From Tenrec ecaudatus (taxonomy: Eukaryota; Chordata; Mammalia; Afrosoricida; Tenrecidae), in assembly GCF_050624435.1 (NCBI RefSeq), contig NC_134535.1, positions 75,140,494-75,204,493 of the forward strand: a stretch of DNA of 64,000 bases. Direction: 5' to 3'. Under the pieces are notes generated by a model. That model did not search any database, was not told the origin of the DNA, and saw only the letters and a program-made list of their open reading frames with translations. Below, one piece after another: positions 10,970 to 22,900 of the stretch. Positions within the stretch are counted from its first letter, which is position 1. Each line of letters opens with the position of its first letter. A program made the position numbers and the translations under genes.

Positions 10970-13540
10970 TACGAGGGGTCTCCCGGCAAAAAACAGTTAT
11001 TTCTTTTCCAAAGCTGTGTTTTTTGTTTTTAACAAAACAACCTACCACCTTCAAAGTACTCTCCAGGACACTTAATAGTACATTTGTCAAGTCTGCGGTT
11101 CCATTCTTGGAAACAGTTTTCAAACCCATCTGTTTGGATGGCTGACAGCACCTCTCTTGTTGTTTTTCTTTACCTCATCTATGGTCATCAAATCTCTGTC
11201 CTTTCATGTCCCTCTTCATTTGAGGAAACAAAAATAAGTCATATGGAGCAAGGTCAGGTGAGTAAGGTACATGGGGGCTCATATAACTCTTATCACAATC
11301 CATACATACATCAATTGTGTCAAGCACATTTGTACATTCATTCCCCTCATCATTCTCAAAACATTTGCTCTCCACCTAAGCCCCTGGCATCAGCTCATTT
11401 TCCCCTCCCTCCCCATCCCCCCCATGAACCCTTGATAATTTATAAATAATTACTTTGTCATATCTTGCACTGTCTGATGTCTCCCTTCACCCACTGTTTT
11501 GTTGTATGTGCCCCAGGGAGGAGATAATATGTACATCCTTGTAATCTGTTCCCCCTTTCCAATCCACCCTCCCAGTATCGCCATGCACACCACTGGTTCT
11601 AAAGGGATCATCTGCCCTGGATTCCCTGTGTTTCCCATTCCTATCTGTATCAGTGTCCATCCTCTGGTCTAGCCAGATTTGTAAGGTAGAATTGGGATCA
11701 TGATAGTGGGTGGGGAAGAAGCATTTAGGAACTAGAGGAAAGTTCCATGTTTCATCATTGCTACATCACATCCTGAATAGCTTGTCTCCTCCTTGCGACT
11801 TTTCTCCCTGAGACCCTTCTATAAGTTGCTTACAGATGGGCTTTGGGTCCCCACTCCCCACTCCCCCTAATTCACAATGATATAATTTTTTGTTCTTTGA
11901 TGCCTGATACCTCATCCTTTTGACACCTCGTGATCACACGGGCTGGTGTGCTTCTTCCATGTGGGCTTTGTTGCTTCTGAGCTAGATGGCCGCTTGTTTA
12001 CCTTCAAGTCTTTAAGACCCCAGACTATATCTTTTGATAGCTGGGCATCATCAGCTTTCTTCACCACATTTGCTTATGCACCCATTTGTCTTCAGTGATC
12101 ATATCTGGTAGGCAAGCACACAATGATATGATTTTTTGTTCTCTGATGCCTGATAACTGATTCCTTCAGCACCTTGTGATCACAGACTGGTGTGCTTCTT
12201 CCACGTGGCTTTTTCTTGCTTCTGAGCTAGATGGCCGCTTGTTTACTTTCAAGTCTTTAAAACCTTATATATTTTGATAGCTGGGCTCCATCAGCTTTCT
12301 TCACCACATTTGCTTATGCACCCGCTTTGTCTTCAGCTATTGTGTTGGGAAGGTGAGCATCATGAAATGCCAATTTAATAGAACAAAATATTCTTGCATT
12401 GAGAGTACTTGAGTGGAGGCCCAAGTCCATCTGCTACCTTAATACTAAACCTGATACTTTAATACTTAAACCTATAAATATATGCACATAACCTATTTCC
12501 TCATCCTTTTATATATATTTACCTATGTACATGCCTTTATTTACACCTCTATAAATGCCCTTTGCCTCCCAGCTCTTTTCCTTTGACTTTCCTCTCGTCC
12601 TGTTATCATGTGCAGTCTTCATTTGGGTTACAGTTATTCCTCTTGGTAACATTACCCATGATCACACCCTACCAAGCCTCTGACACTCTCCTCACCACTG
12701 ATTTGGATCACTCGTTGTTCCTTTGTCCCTGGGTTTGTTAACACCACTTCCTTTCCCCACACCTCCTCCTCTCCCGTGTCTCCCCGGAACTGTTGGTCCC
12801 ATTGCTTTCTCCTCCAGATTATTCATCCAGCCTATTTATTTAGACAGACCTGCGGAAATAATAACATGCACAAAGACAAGACAGAGCAAAACCAAGCAAC
12901 AAAAGAAAACAACAACAGCAACAACAAAAAGCCAATGACAAAAACAACAACAACACAACAACAAAGAAGAAAGCTTGTAGTTAGTTCAAGGACTGTTTGT
13001 TGGCCTTTAGGAGTGTTTTCCGGTTGAGTCTGATGAGGGTGCGCAGCCCCGGCCCCAAAGTCTATTTTTGGTATTCCCTTGCTCTGTTCCCCTTGCTGTT
13101 CTGTTCCACGTCCTTAATGTTTTGCCTCCGTGTGGTGGATGGTGCAATTCCCACAGTGTCTCCAGTGCCATCCCCTGTAGGGCCATGGGTCAGTGAGGGA
13201 TGGCGTGTCTCATAGTGGAGCCGGCCACATGGTCCCCTCCATGAATTGGCTGCTCTGAGCGGGAATCTCATCATCAAGGCTTGGTGGGCCAGGATGTGCT
13301 CAGCATGCTGTTTTTTAGCCCCAAACTGCCTATGAGATGACTGTATGAGCAGGTGCATTGTAGTGGTGGCAAAACCAGTCCCCCAACTGCCACTAGTCAG
13401 GCCTTTTTCTTTTCATAACTTCTAAATAGAAAGCTTGATTAATAGTTTGACCTGGTGGAAAACTCCAAATCCACTATCCCTTTCACATCAGCTGAGCTTT
13501 TCTGGTTCATTTGTTTGATTTTGGGGGGTACCCCTTCATA
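10970..13540 (-). mobile_element. Mariner remnant (-) split by an L1 insertion
   Basis: One terminus is TACGAGGGGTCTCCCGG at 10,970. The other, read on the minus strand from 13,540, is TATGAAGGGGTACCCC. Between them the minus strand encodes mariner transposase pieces: GIVDLEF-like, then MHLLIQSSHRQFGAKKQ at 13,358-13,300, then YSPDLAPYDLFLFPQMKRDMKGQRFDD at about 11,260-11,180, then a C-terminal part. The pieces flank about 2 kb of antisense L1. The N-terminal half of the transposase is missing, as in the copy at 1,238. Net length without the L1 is about 530 bp. Confidence 0.75.
11271..13315 (-). repeat. L1 3' UTR, antisense, inserted into mariner
   Basis: It begins 'gggggctcatataactcttatcacaatccatac' and runs through the same blocks as 3,617-5,790 to 'ggcttggtgggccaggatgtgctc'. 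Mariner coding sequence abuts both sides, so the L1 is the younger. It contains a direct duplication of about 245 bp (11,873-12,118 and 12,119-12,350). Confidence 0.6.
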
Positions 13541-14329
13541 GAGAAGAGAAAATGGGGGAAGACACTGATAGGATTCAACTGTAGATAACTGTTAACAGAG
13601 TTCATTGTAATTGCTGGGTATGAAACAAGACATCTCAGAAGTAGGAAGTGAGGGATTTCACTACCGGTGAGAGACAAGAGCCCAGCATGAAGCGTGTCTT
13701 TTGGTCGCTGGGGGGGAACCTCTTTGATCCCGAATATAGTTTTCACACCAGAGGAGCAACAGAGCAGAAAGAGCAGAAGCAAGAACAGAGCAGTGGACTT
13801 CCCGGCCCATCAAGCAAGTAGAGCTGAGTGCTTTGGGGCAGGAGACTGGCATGTGGGGTAAGGGTGCCTCTGGGCACTTAATTGGGAAGGCTGTGTTTGT
13901 TGACCATGGGGCTGGGATTGAGATTTATAGAATAGCATGCCCCTTGGGCATTTATTGGCAGTTCTAAAAAAGGTTTGTAATATTGTCCATGAGGGCAGAG
14001 ACCAGGTCAGAGGCTGAGGTTTAGGCAGAGGCCTGCCTGCAGGAACAGAAAAAAAGAAACTATCCTGACTGAACAATTATTTCCTGAGCATTTCTCACCT
14101 GGATCGTAACCTTGCTATTTGATTCTCTATAAACTCTGCAATCAAGAATTTACTCTGTGAGCTTTGGGTGGCCATTAGAGTGAGTTATAGAACCCAGATG
14201 AAAAGTAGAGTGCTGTGGGAGAGTTGGTGTCAGACCGGTAAGGAAGGTTGGAGTTTGGCTGCAGGGTTGACCTTAACCTCACAGGAGTCAGCCTTGGGCA
14301 ATGCTGTTGAGTCTGATTTTCCTTCCCTC
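13541..14329. other. Intergenic stretch without a recognised feature
   Basis: Mixed-composition sequence. I see no host exon, no convincing repeat end and no RNA gene. Short open frames lack splice or coding character. Confidence 0.4.
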
Positions 14330-14700
14330 TTGTGTAGCTGGAGCAGGTCAGAAGACGTCCCCTCATCATCTCATTATTCCTTTTGCTCAATGAACTTTTT
14401 GTTTTTTCGTGTGTGATGTCTTTCATGCCATTCCACAACTCCTCTGGTCTTTGTTAGTGCTCAGTGCATCAAATCTGTTCTTGATATGGTCTCTGAATTC
14501 AGGCGGCATATACTCAAGATCATATTTTGGTTGTCATGGATTTGTTTCAATTTTATTCAGCTTCAATGTGAACTTGCAAATGAGCAATTGAAGGTCTATT
14601 TCAGTTAGCCCTGGTCGTGTTCTGCCTGATGATATTAAGTCTCTCCACCATCTCTTTCCACCAATGTGGTAGATTTGATTCATGTGAATTCCATCCCGCA
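14330..14700 (-). mobile_element. RTE LINE fragment, antisense
   Basis: The minus strand translates to YDLEYMPPEFRDHIKNRFDALSTN followed, after a frame change, by MWNGMKDI. This matches the segment between endonuclease and reverse transcriptase in RTE/BovB proteins (PPEFR..I..RF..L, then E.LW..). It is broken and not linked to the other RTE copies. Confidence 0.6.
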
Positions 14701-15216
14701 AGATTTATATATTTAGTCAACCATTTATGTTGTTGGAAAAAAAGACATTTGCAATCACTAATTCAGAGACTCACCTAAAAATCCACTGTTAGGGATACGT
14801 GGCAGAGCTTTCTTTCCCTAACAAAACATTTTTATTAAGGGAAAGAAAACTATTTCTAGCTGTCTATTGTTGGAAATAGTTTAGCACAGATGTAACCAGA
14901 TGGGTCTTTTTAAAACCAGAAACAAACAAAAAGGACCTGACCTTACAAACTTTGAGCACCTGCGGTGACAAGCTCCCCATTCTTGGCTATACTATACACA
15001 AACCTGTGAGCCTCCGAAGTCACTACTTCATGCTCCATCTCCATGCAAGGACAACAATCTTATCCTGGAAGCAGAATCAGCCAAAGGTCAAAGTGCAAAT
15101 GGGGTTGGTTCTCTTTGCAAAGAACTTCAGCTTTAACATGTAGATTGTCCTGACTGCCCAACTTGTTCTTATTAGCAGATTAAGTACAGGGAAAAAGAAT
15201 GAGGGACTTATTTTTT

Positions 15217-15350
15217 TTTCTTCTTTTACATTTTATTAGGGACTCATACAACTCTTACCACAATCCATACATATACATACATCAATTGTATAAAGCACAT
15301 CCATACATTCCCTGCCCCAATCATTCTCAAGGCATTTGCTCTCCAAGAGG
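15217..15350 (-). repeat. L1 3' end, antisense, short
   Basis: 'acattttattagggactcatacaactcttaccacaatcc..catttgctctcc' is a 5'-truncated member of the abundant family, about 130 bp. The flanking sequence gagggactta(tt) is duplicated on both sides (about 15,201 and 15,349), marking the insertion. Confidence 0.7.
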
Positions 15351-15694
15351 GACTTATTTTTTACTTTGATTAAAGAGAATTCAAGGGACAGAGGGTGAGA
15401 AATTAGGAAGTAATTAGTTTCGGGGTTAAAAAATAAGTTATTGTAGGGTCCAAAACCAACTATAGTTTGTTAGCAGCTGAATGTGTATAAATTTTGTACC
15501 ACCAGGATGGGAATCCACCGACTCAATACGGTTTAGAAATTCCCCAGCACATTGGTATCTTTCTCTTAAACAACTCAAAAAGTTTCAGAGAAATTATAAC
15601 ATCCCTGTGAAACATTTCAGATTAGCCTGTGACATATAAAACCTAAAGCTGGATTGAGTTTATACTAAATATTAAGGCCCAGAATTTTCTTAGA

Positions 15695-15892
15695 AGTCAC
15701 TCAGTCATCAAGTCAATTGAGTCTCATAGAGATCCTTTAGGGCGGAGTAGACTGTCTCTGTGGGTTTCCAAGGTTGTAAATCTTGACATGAGCATACAGC
15801 CTCATCTTTCTCCTGAGGAGGGGCAGGTAGATTGGAACCAATGACTTTGTGGTTAGCAGTTTAATACTAGGTAGCCCACCAGCCACCATCTC
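15695..15892 (-). repeat. AfroSINE, antisense
   Basis: A full-length antisense copy from 'tcatcaagtcaattgagtctcatagagatcc' through 'gtgggtttccaaggttg' to 'gactttgtggttagcagt'. It shows both the SINE tail (complement of gactcgatgg) and the tRNA-like head. Confidence 0.7.
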
Positions 15893-16204
15893 CTTTAGGC
15901 AAACTGTAGTCCTAGAATTAGATTAGGTCCATAGGTAACAGCCTAATTTTATCTTTCTTTCATAGGGTTCCCAATTGGTTCATCTGGTTGGACTCCTTGC
16001 TGAGAATTTGGATTTCCATTCCAGTTATACTGAACCAAATGCTCTGACAATTCCTATGGGTCCCTGGGTAAAATGTAGATTCTGGGGTGAAAATGTCAAT
16101 TCTCAATAACAGGGGGTAAATCTCAACTGGTTGGGTGGTATTTACATAATCTGTTGTTTGGTTACATAATCTGTTGTCCCTTAAGCATGAAGGGGTGTTG
16201 AAAT

Positions 16205-16345
16205 GATGCCTAGGGCTCAAGTAGAAAGCAAATGTTTTGAGAATGATGATGGCAACAAATGTACAAATGTGCTTGACACAATGGATGGATGTATGGATTG
16301 TAGTAAGCTTTATACGAGCCCCCAATAAAATGATTAAAACAAAAA
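16205..16345 (+). repeat. L1 3' end, sense
   Basis: 'gatgcctagggctcaagtagaaagcaaatgttttgagaatgatgatggcaac' through 'ccccaataaaatgattaaaacaaaaaaaa': a 140-bp 5'-truncated insertion with A tail. Confidence 0.65.
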
Positions 16346-16355
16346 AAAGTGAAGG

Positions 16356-16808
16356 GGTGGAGTTTAGCCTGTCAATCAGGTCACAGCTTGATGACCTCAT
16401 TTGGAGGCACTATGGAGATAAATAGCTCACTGGAGGCAGGTACACATGCTCACTCCCTGCAAGACATTCCTGTGGACAAGATGCATGGTGCTATGTTAGA
16501 GCCCTGGAGCCACATGGTGACCTATGCCAACGTTGAGATGCTCACACCGCCACTGGATCCACAAGACTCCCACCCACTGGCCTGTGATCTCCCTACATTT
16601 GGTGTCATTGCATTTGTTTTGTGAGTCTGAAGAGAACTTTATAGATTGGTATTGGACATATGGACAAATATCAGACTTATGGACTTGATCTGGACTGGGC
16701 TGGGATGATTTCTCAATATTCAATTGCTCTTATATATAAAGCTCTTTCTTATACACATATGAGTCTCCCTAGATTTGTTTCTATAGTCTACCCGGACTAA
16801 CACAGATT
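16356..16808 (-). repeat. LTR-like repeat, copy 1 of a pair
   Basis: The right end, 'cttatacacatatgagtctccctagatttgtttct..ctacccggactaacacag', and the internal 'ggacatatggac..tatggacttgatctggactgggctggga' are shared with 16,970-17,475. The two are similar-length members of one family (about 450-500 bp). The terminal sequence suggests an old solo LTR of ERVL/MaLR type; the family is not certain. Confidence 0.4.
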
Positions 16809-16969
16809 GAAATCTCCTGGAAAAAACAAAAAAGAGTTCACTCCATTGAGTTCCAAGCCAAATAAACCTTCCAGCCCTAACCAAAATAAAGGAAAATTAC
16901 CTTTCTACAGAACACTCCAGAGTAAGGTTTTAATATGATATTTATTTCCCCACAATTATCCTTTGAGAT

Positions 16970-17475
16970 AGTTAAGGTTTATTGTGCCAACCTGACCAAT
17001 AAACACATGTGGGATCAATTGAAGGGTGGAGAGATAAGTGGCTCAGTGAGTCTCTCACCTTTCCAGTTCTTGGGTCTCTTGCTTTCTGATGCAGGGTGCA
17101 GCTGCCTTAGCCACCTCCCTGCTTCAGGTGGCAAGGTTCACTTCCTGCAAGACAACCTGGAGGAGAAGGCACATGGACCTACCTGGATGCAGTCCTGAAT
17201 GCTGGAGCAGCTGTGTGGAGACCCCTGCCAGCGCTGAGATGTTTACATGTTCACTGATTTGGCTTTCCTCCTGCAGTCGGCATCATTGCATGTGTTTTGT
17301 GAGATGGAGGAGGACTTTTTAGATTGGTGTAGGGCATATGGGCTAATGTTGGACCGATGGGCTTGGGCAGCACTGGGTTAGGATGCTTTCTTCATGTACA
17401 CTTACCCTTTATATAAAACTCTCTCTTATACATATGAGTTTCTGTGGATTTGTTTCTCTAACATACCCAGACTTA
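16970..17475 (-). repeat. LTR-like repeat, copy 2 of a pair
   Basis: From 'gttaaggtttattgtgccaacctgacc' to 'tttctctaacatacccagacttacacac', about 500 bp. Read in reverse it begins and ends like an LTR. It is the same family as 16,356-16,808 and 61,400-61,850, and is old and diverged. Confidence 0.4.
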
Positions 17476-17649
17476 CACACTCTTTATGCTTATTTTTATC
17501 TAAAAAGGGAAAAGAAACAAAGTGATAATGTGTAGTAGTACCAAAATTGCACATCAGCCTATATGATCCAAGGATTGTGAATATTATCATCCAAATCTAA
17601 AGGAGGGAATGGTATGAGAGTTAAGATTGTGAGCACCTGATTTGTAGAA

Positions 17650-18305
17650 GACTATGGATGACAATGGAAGCCCAAAATCCATTTGGAGGGTGTCACATGG
17701 ATTAAGTCTGATCATAGCTGAGAGATATGAACAGCCCTGTTATCAGAGAGTATTGTAAAGTTAATTAAGGCAGCTGCAGTTAGGTAAAAATGTAGTATCT
17801 TATTACTTGATCTCCCCTTTGACCCATTTTGAAGTTGGGTCAGGTAAATACGTGTGGATTAAACCCCTCTGACCATGAGCCAATAATGTGAATAACATCG
17901 CTATCATACAGAATGCCCTGGGAAGTGGATTGTTGCAGATACAGTCAGGTTAAAATTTAGCACCCTGTCATTTGCTCTCCCTTATAATCCATTCCCATTT
18001 GTTCTAGGTTTTAATATTTTCTGATACCCATTGAAGTTTTTAATTTGTTGCACTTTGTTATTGTTAGTTTTTATTTAGTGTTTTTCTGTCAATGCAATCC
18101 AGGATCTATCAATCTGTAGAGACAGTAACTGGATTAATAGTTCCTTGGAGGAATGGCAGGGGAAGCTGGGAGGAAATGGGGAGCTAGTAACCATGAGGGC
18201 AAGAATGAAGAGAATGTTCTAAAACGGACTGTGGTGATGATTTCACAATTATTCTTGATGTGATCGAACTATTGAATTACATGCCAATAAAATTTTTTAA
18301 ATTTC
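17650..18305 (+). repeat. L1 3' UTR, sense
   Basis: It is collinear with 340-1,237 but without SINE insertions: 'gttaaaatttagcaccctgtcatttg', 'agagacagtaactggattaatagttccttgga', 'ggaagctgggaggaaatggggag', then 'gttctaaaacggactgtggtgatgatttcacaatt' and 'gccaataaaatttttt'. The last part is the classical L1 3' end. Confidence 0.65.
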
Positions 18306-18686
18306 TCATTTCTAAGTCTTAGTTTTTTTCACTTCGAAATGGGAATTATGAGTACTTTGTTGGACTCTGGTACGTGGGAAAGAGAACCTCAGCATTTGGC
18401 ATAAGGTGGACATTCAAGAATAGCTATTTTTATATAAGGAATCCCTACTAAATACAGATGCTGTGCTCAATGCTGTGGAAATACAAATGCTCTCCTAATT
18501 GCAAATCATAAAATTTCCTTCATACGCTTGGTTTTCAAAAGCCTTTTGGGACACCACCTCTTTTCTGCTTCCAAGGAACTCAGGGTCAACAGTAAAAATG
18601 TACACCAGAAATTTGGGGCGCACTTCACAATATTCTCGTGCACTAGACCCTAAGCACAGTAACCATCTAGGCCAACTAAAGTGCTT

Positions 18687-18687
<1 letters not shown>

Positions 18688-18746
<59 letters not shown>
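18688..18746. repeat. (GT)n microsatellite near the GLS2 promoter
   Basis: A perfect run of about 29 GT dinucleotides lies roughly 650 bp upstream of the GLS2 start codon, just before CpG-rich sequence begins. Alternating purine-pyrimidine DNA of this length can adopt Z form. Length is expected to vary between individuals. Confidence 0.95.
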
Positions 18747-18753
<7 letters not shown>

Positions 18754-18859
18754 ATCTCTGGTAGGGCATTTCCCAGTATCTGGACTCCTCGCGGACCAGG
18801 ACCGTCCACCAATGTCGAGTCCTGCCTTTCGGTAGCTTACCGAGGGTCGGTTCTGCCCG

Positions 18860-19960
18860 TCCAATGCTGGAGCCATTCCTCTCCTCCGCTGCGTCTTCCC
18901 CAGCCCTCGCGCTCGGCTCCCGGAGCCTCGCAGCAGCTCGGCCTGGCCTTTCCCTCCTGGTGCAGGCAGCTCAGGGGGCTGCGCGCGGGGAGGCAGAGCC
19001 CGCACGGAGCCCCTGGCCAGCGCGTTGCGCGGATTGCATAGCCCGCCCTTTCCCCGCCCCCAAGGTTTTTGGCCTCCTCATTGATTGGACTTGGACCTTG
19101 CCCATCCTGGCTCCGACACCTCTCCCCGCCCGCCAGCCCCCTGCAGCACAGTTCCATCGCTGGCACACGCCCCCAGCCGGGCCCCAGTCGGAGGGGAGTG
19201 TGGCGCCTAGCCGGGGCCCCAGCTTTAAAGGCCCCGGCCCCTCCTCCTGCCCGCACCCCGGGGCCCTCCCTCCGTCTCCCACGCTCGGTTTCCCGTCGCG
19301 AAGCTCCCCCCACCTGCCTGGCCCCGCCCGCTCCGCCTCCTGCGCGGCGCTCGGACGCGCTGGGCACTCGGGCCGAGCGGGCGGCGCGCGGCGCGGGATG
19401 CGCGCTCTGAAGGCTCTGCTGAATGCCCAGAGCCGGGCTGGCACTCACTGCCCGCGGGGAGGCTGGCGGCACCCGAGCCGAAGTCCCCTTCTCGGCGGGG
19501 GCGCCCGGCACCACCTCCACGAGGCCGCAGCGCAGGGCAGGGAGACGCCGCACGGCCACCAGCCGCAGCAGCCGGATCCGTAAGGCTGGGGACGAGGGGC
19601 CGGGGCCAGGCTCGCTCCCACTCCCGCTCCCGCGGTGGCTCTCCGTGGCGCCCGCCGCCCAGGACGCCCCGTTGCTCTCTCACCGCTCCTCGCTCGCTAG
19701 CCTGCGATGCCTCTTCCCGTAGATTTGGGGCTCTGGGTCCGCCGCGCTCCGGCGGTGACGCGCCGTGCGCCCGGGAGGGCGTTTGGGCAGGCGGATGCCC
19801 GGCTGGGTGCCTGTCCGAGGTGCGTACTTCACCGGGACGCAGGGCGCGCGGCACGGTGCTGGGTGCACTTGTCGGCGCGGCGGGGGGCTGTGACACCCCC
19901 CGCCCCGCGCCCCCATCCTCACGCTCCGCTTCGCCCTGGGTCCCCGTGTGCATTTTAGAG
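18860..19960 (+). promoter_or_regulatory. GLS2: CpG island promoter of GLS2
   Basis: GC content and CpG density rise sharply here, with many GC boxes (for example cccgcccg and ccccgccccc around 19,040-19,140). There is no TATA box near the start codon. The island covers the presumed transcription start, coding exon 1 and the start of intron 1. Human GLS2 is a p53 target, but I did not identify a convincing p53 element here. Confidence 0.75.
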
Positions 19961-22900
19961 AATGGGTGTGCCTAGAGCCGCCTCCGGTCCAAGTGTACTT
20001 TGGGACGGGTTGGTATGTCTGTGTTTCTGCGTGTCCCCGGCGTGTCCTGTGTGACGCGCGTGTTACTGGTGCGCGGGTACGTGCGTGTGTCCTTTGCGTA
20101 TGTGTTGGGTGTGTGCGTAGTCACGACTCCCCAGTCTGCAGAGCAGGGTCTTCCCATTGGTTGTTGAATTGGGAGGCTATCCGAGGTCGGGGGTAAAAAT
20201 CTTCAGAAGCAAACTTCCCCAGCCAGAGCCGATCAGAACCGTTGTCTGCGCCGGTGGTTCTCATTTAAACGCTGCGTTTCTCTTGGGCGCATCTTTCTTG
20301 AGAGGCCAGACCTCTCTCACGACTCCGGATGGCGGAACCTTTTCTCAGATGCGCACAGACTGAGCAAAGAATCTTGTCCTCCCCAGAACGCCAACACACA
20401 CTGCCCAATAGCCCTTGACCCAGGATAGCGGGAACTGGACCTGGGCCGTCTCCATGTTATCAACATCTATCAGACAGACACTCTGAAAGACATGCGCTTC
20501 CTAATTACAATAGCCAGAGAGTCACGAGTACTCCCTCACCCCCACTGTAGTCCCTGCCCTGACAGACCAAGGAGCTATGACTGATCATGAACAATTCTCC
20601 CCGGGAGATAACGCTTTAAAAGATAAGCCCTCTGCTTCCTGTTCTACATCTACCCGGACTTCCTCAGAATTCATCCCCATGGGCGCTAGAAATAGTGGTG
20701 GGATAGAGCAAACGTTTCATCTGTCAGATTGAATTGTGGGCACACCTACACACCCATACACAGTCCTGGGCGCGGTTGGGCAGCGTGTCTCAGTGACTCC
20801 ATTGCAGTCACCCTCCTTCATGATGAGATATGCATCATCAGCCTATCAGCTGGTTGGGAATTAGGGTGGGATGCAACGCTGCTGTAAGAGGGGTTTCCCT
20901 GGGGTGTGGTCTGCAGCACTGCTTATCCTGGAAGATAAAAGAAGACAGAGACCTCAGTGCCACCCAGAAAGAAGAGCCAGGGGAGAAGCGTGTCCTTGGA
21001 CCCATGGTCCCTGCACTGAGACCCTCCGAGACCGAAGGGGCAGATTGATGCTGATGAGATAGATCTCCAAGGGACACCAGGTTCACCCAAATTGAATGGA
21101 CACAAGAACCTTCCCCCAGATTGAACAGAAAGAGAAAGCTTTTTCTGAATTTGAACTCCCTCCTAAACTACCAGATAACAAACTTCTCTTTGTTTTTTTT
21201 TTCAAACTTCTCTTTGTTAAAGTTAGCCACTTGTCCAACCCAGGCCCTGTGCTTTTTTTTTTTCCTCCTTCAAATTTCTTTTTTTTCAACCCCCCCTCCC
21301 TTTCCACATCATGATTCCACCCCACCCACTCCCTTTCCACTTCATTCTCCCTTCTGCCTCCTTCAATGTAGTGGTCCCTGTTGCTCCTTTCTGGCACTCA
21401 AGCACAGAGACGACCCCCCACCCTGACCAGCCACCCTTCCAACCCTGAGAGTTGCAGGACAGTGCCTCGGAGACAGTCACTTTCCATCGACACACAGACG
21501 GGCACCCGCAAGTGAAAAGCACCCAGATCCAAAGAAATTTTCTGAAGAAAAGGCTCTGAAATGACCCTAAAAATAACTCAGAAGATTGCTATTCAGCTAC
21601 TGTCAATGGTAGAAAAAGAGTTTAAGATAACCATGGATGGGACAGAAAAACTACAAATATTGCATCAGAGATCCAGGAGATGACTACTAAGATGCTAGAA
21701 GCACACAACACTTTAAAAGAACAGAATAGAAAACAATAACTAATAAAAGAACAAAGTAATAGAATTGAAGAAATGGATATAGTGAGCTTAAAGGCAAAAC
21801 TCTGACTCCACCCTTCAAGAGGAACAATCCACAAAAAGAGCAAAGGAAGAAAGCCTAAGGATTTTGCGGGACACTATCATGAGGAACAGCTTATGTTTCT
21901 TGAGGACTGCAGAACAGGAAGAAGCAAACACAACCCCACAGAGAAAATGTATAAGAAATCCTGAATGAAAACTTCCCTAACAGCAGACAAAAGGAGAAGA
22001 TAGCTGTCCAGGAAGAGTCTGCCCTGGCCGGGAGGTGGGGGCGGGGAGAGAAGGGTAGGTAAGGGAAGAAAGGTAACACAATGAGTGTTAGTGTTACCTA
22101 GGGTGAAACAGGGGAAGTCCACAGAGGGAGAAAAGAAGTCGAGGAATGGGTGAAAGATAAACTATTAGAGGATTTGATTGATGATTTAAACTGTGAATAC
22201 AAGGTTGATGATCTGTAATATAAGCTCTCACCAATTTAAAATGTATGATCAAAAGTAAATAAAACTTATCTAAGATAAAACATTGAAAGCAAATTTTTCT
22301 GTTTTTCTTTTTTAAGTTACCACTTGTGGTATTTCTGTCATAACAACTCTGGATAACTAAGACAGACTCCCTCACCCACTTCCAGGGGATGAGCCAGCTA
22401 TGTCTCTGGTTCCCATGCACACACCTCCTCCAGTGAAGTCAAGTGGTGGTGTTTTCAGGGAGCCTTGCCCCATCCTTTGCCTAGGTCCTATGCCTTGCTC
22501 CCCCATCCCCCTTAACATTATATATCAATCATAAATCAATCTAGATCTCAGGGTCAACGGGTGTGTAAGTTTTTTAAGGCATGTGAGACAGTCAGTGAGC
22601 TAGCTTTGTTTTCTTTATATTGCTTCATCTCTCAGGTACAAAACCTGTCTTCAAAATGTGCCTGAGAACTTTCCTTCTCCAGGTTTCCCTCAGAGAGATT
22701 TCTCTCCTCTCCCCCTTTCCTGTCATACATGGCTCCTCTCCTCCCCATCGGCAACTAGTCTCAGTGTGACCATATTATTTTCGTATATAGCCTTCCAGAA
22801 ATATTTTTTTGGTATGTTTGAATTAGCAAACACACATTTTTCCCCTTTTAAACATAATTTTGTGAAGTGCTGTCGAGTCAGATCTGACTCCTAGTGACCC

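Noticed and set aside
18499-19041. Open frame of 180 codons running through the (GT)n repeat into the GLS2 promoter
   Set aside because: Most of it is alternating Val/Cys from the dinucleotide repeat, it has no homology and it lies in promoter sequence. Several other long frames at 18,830-19,960 are products of high GC content.
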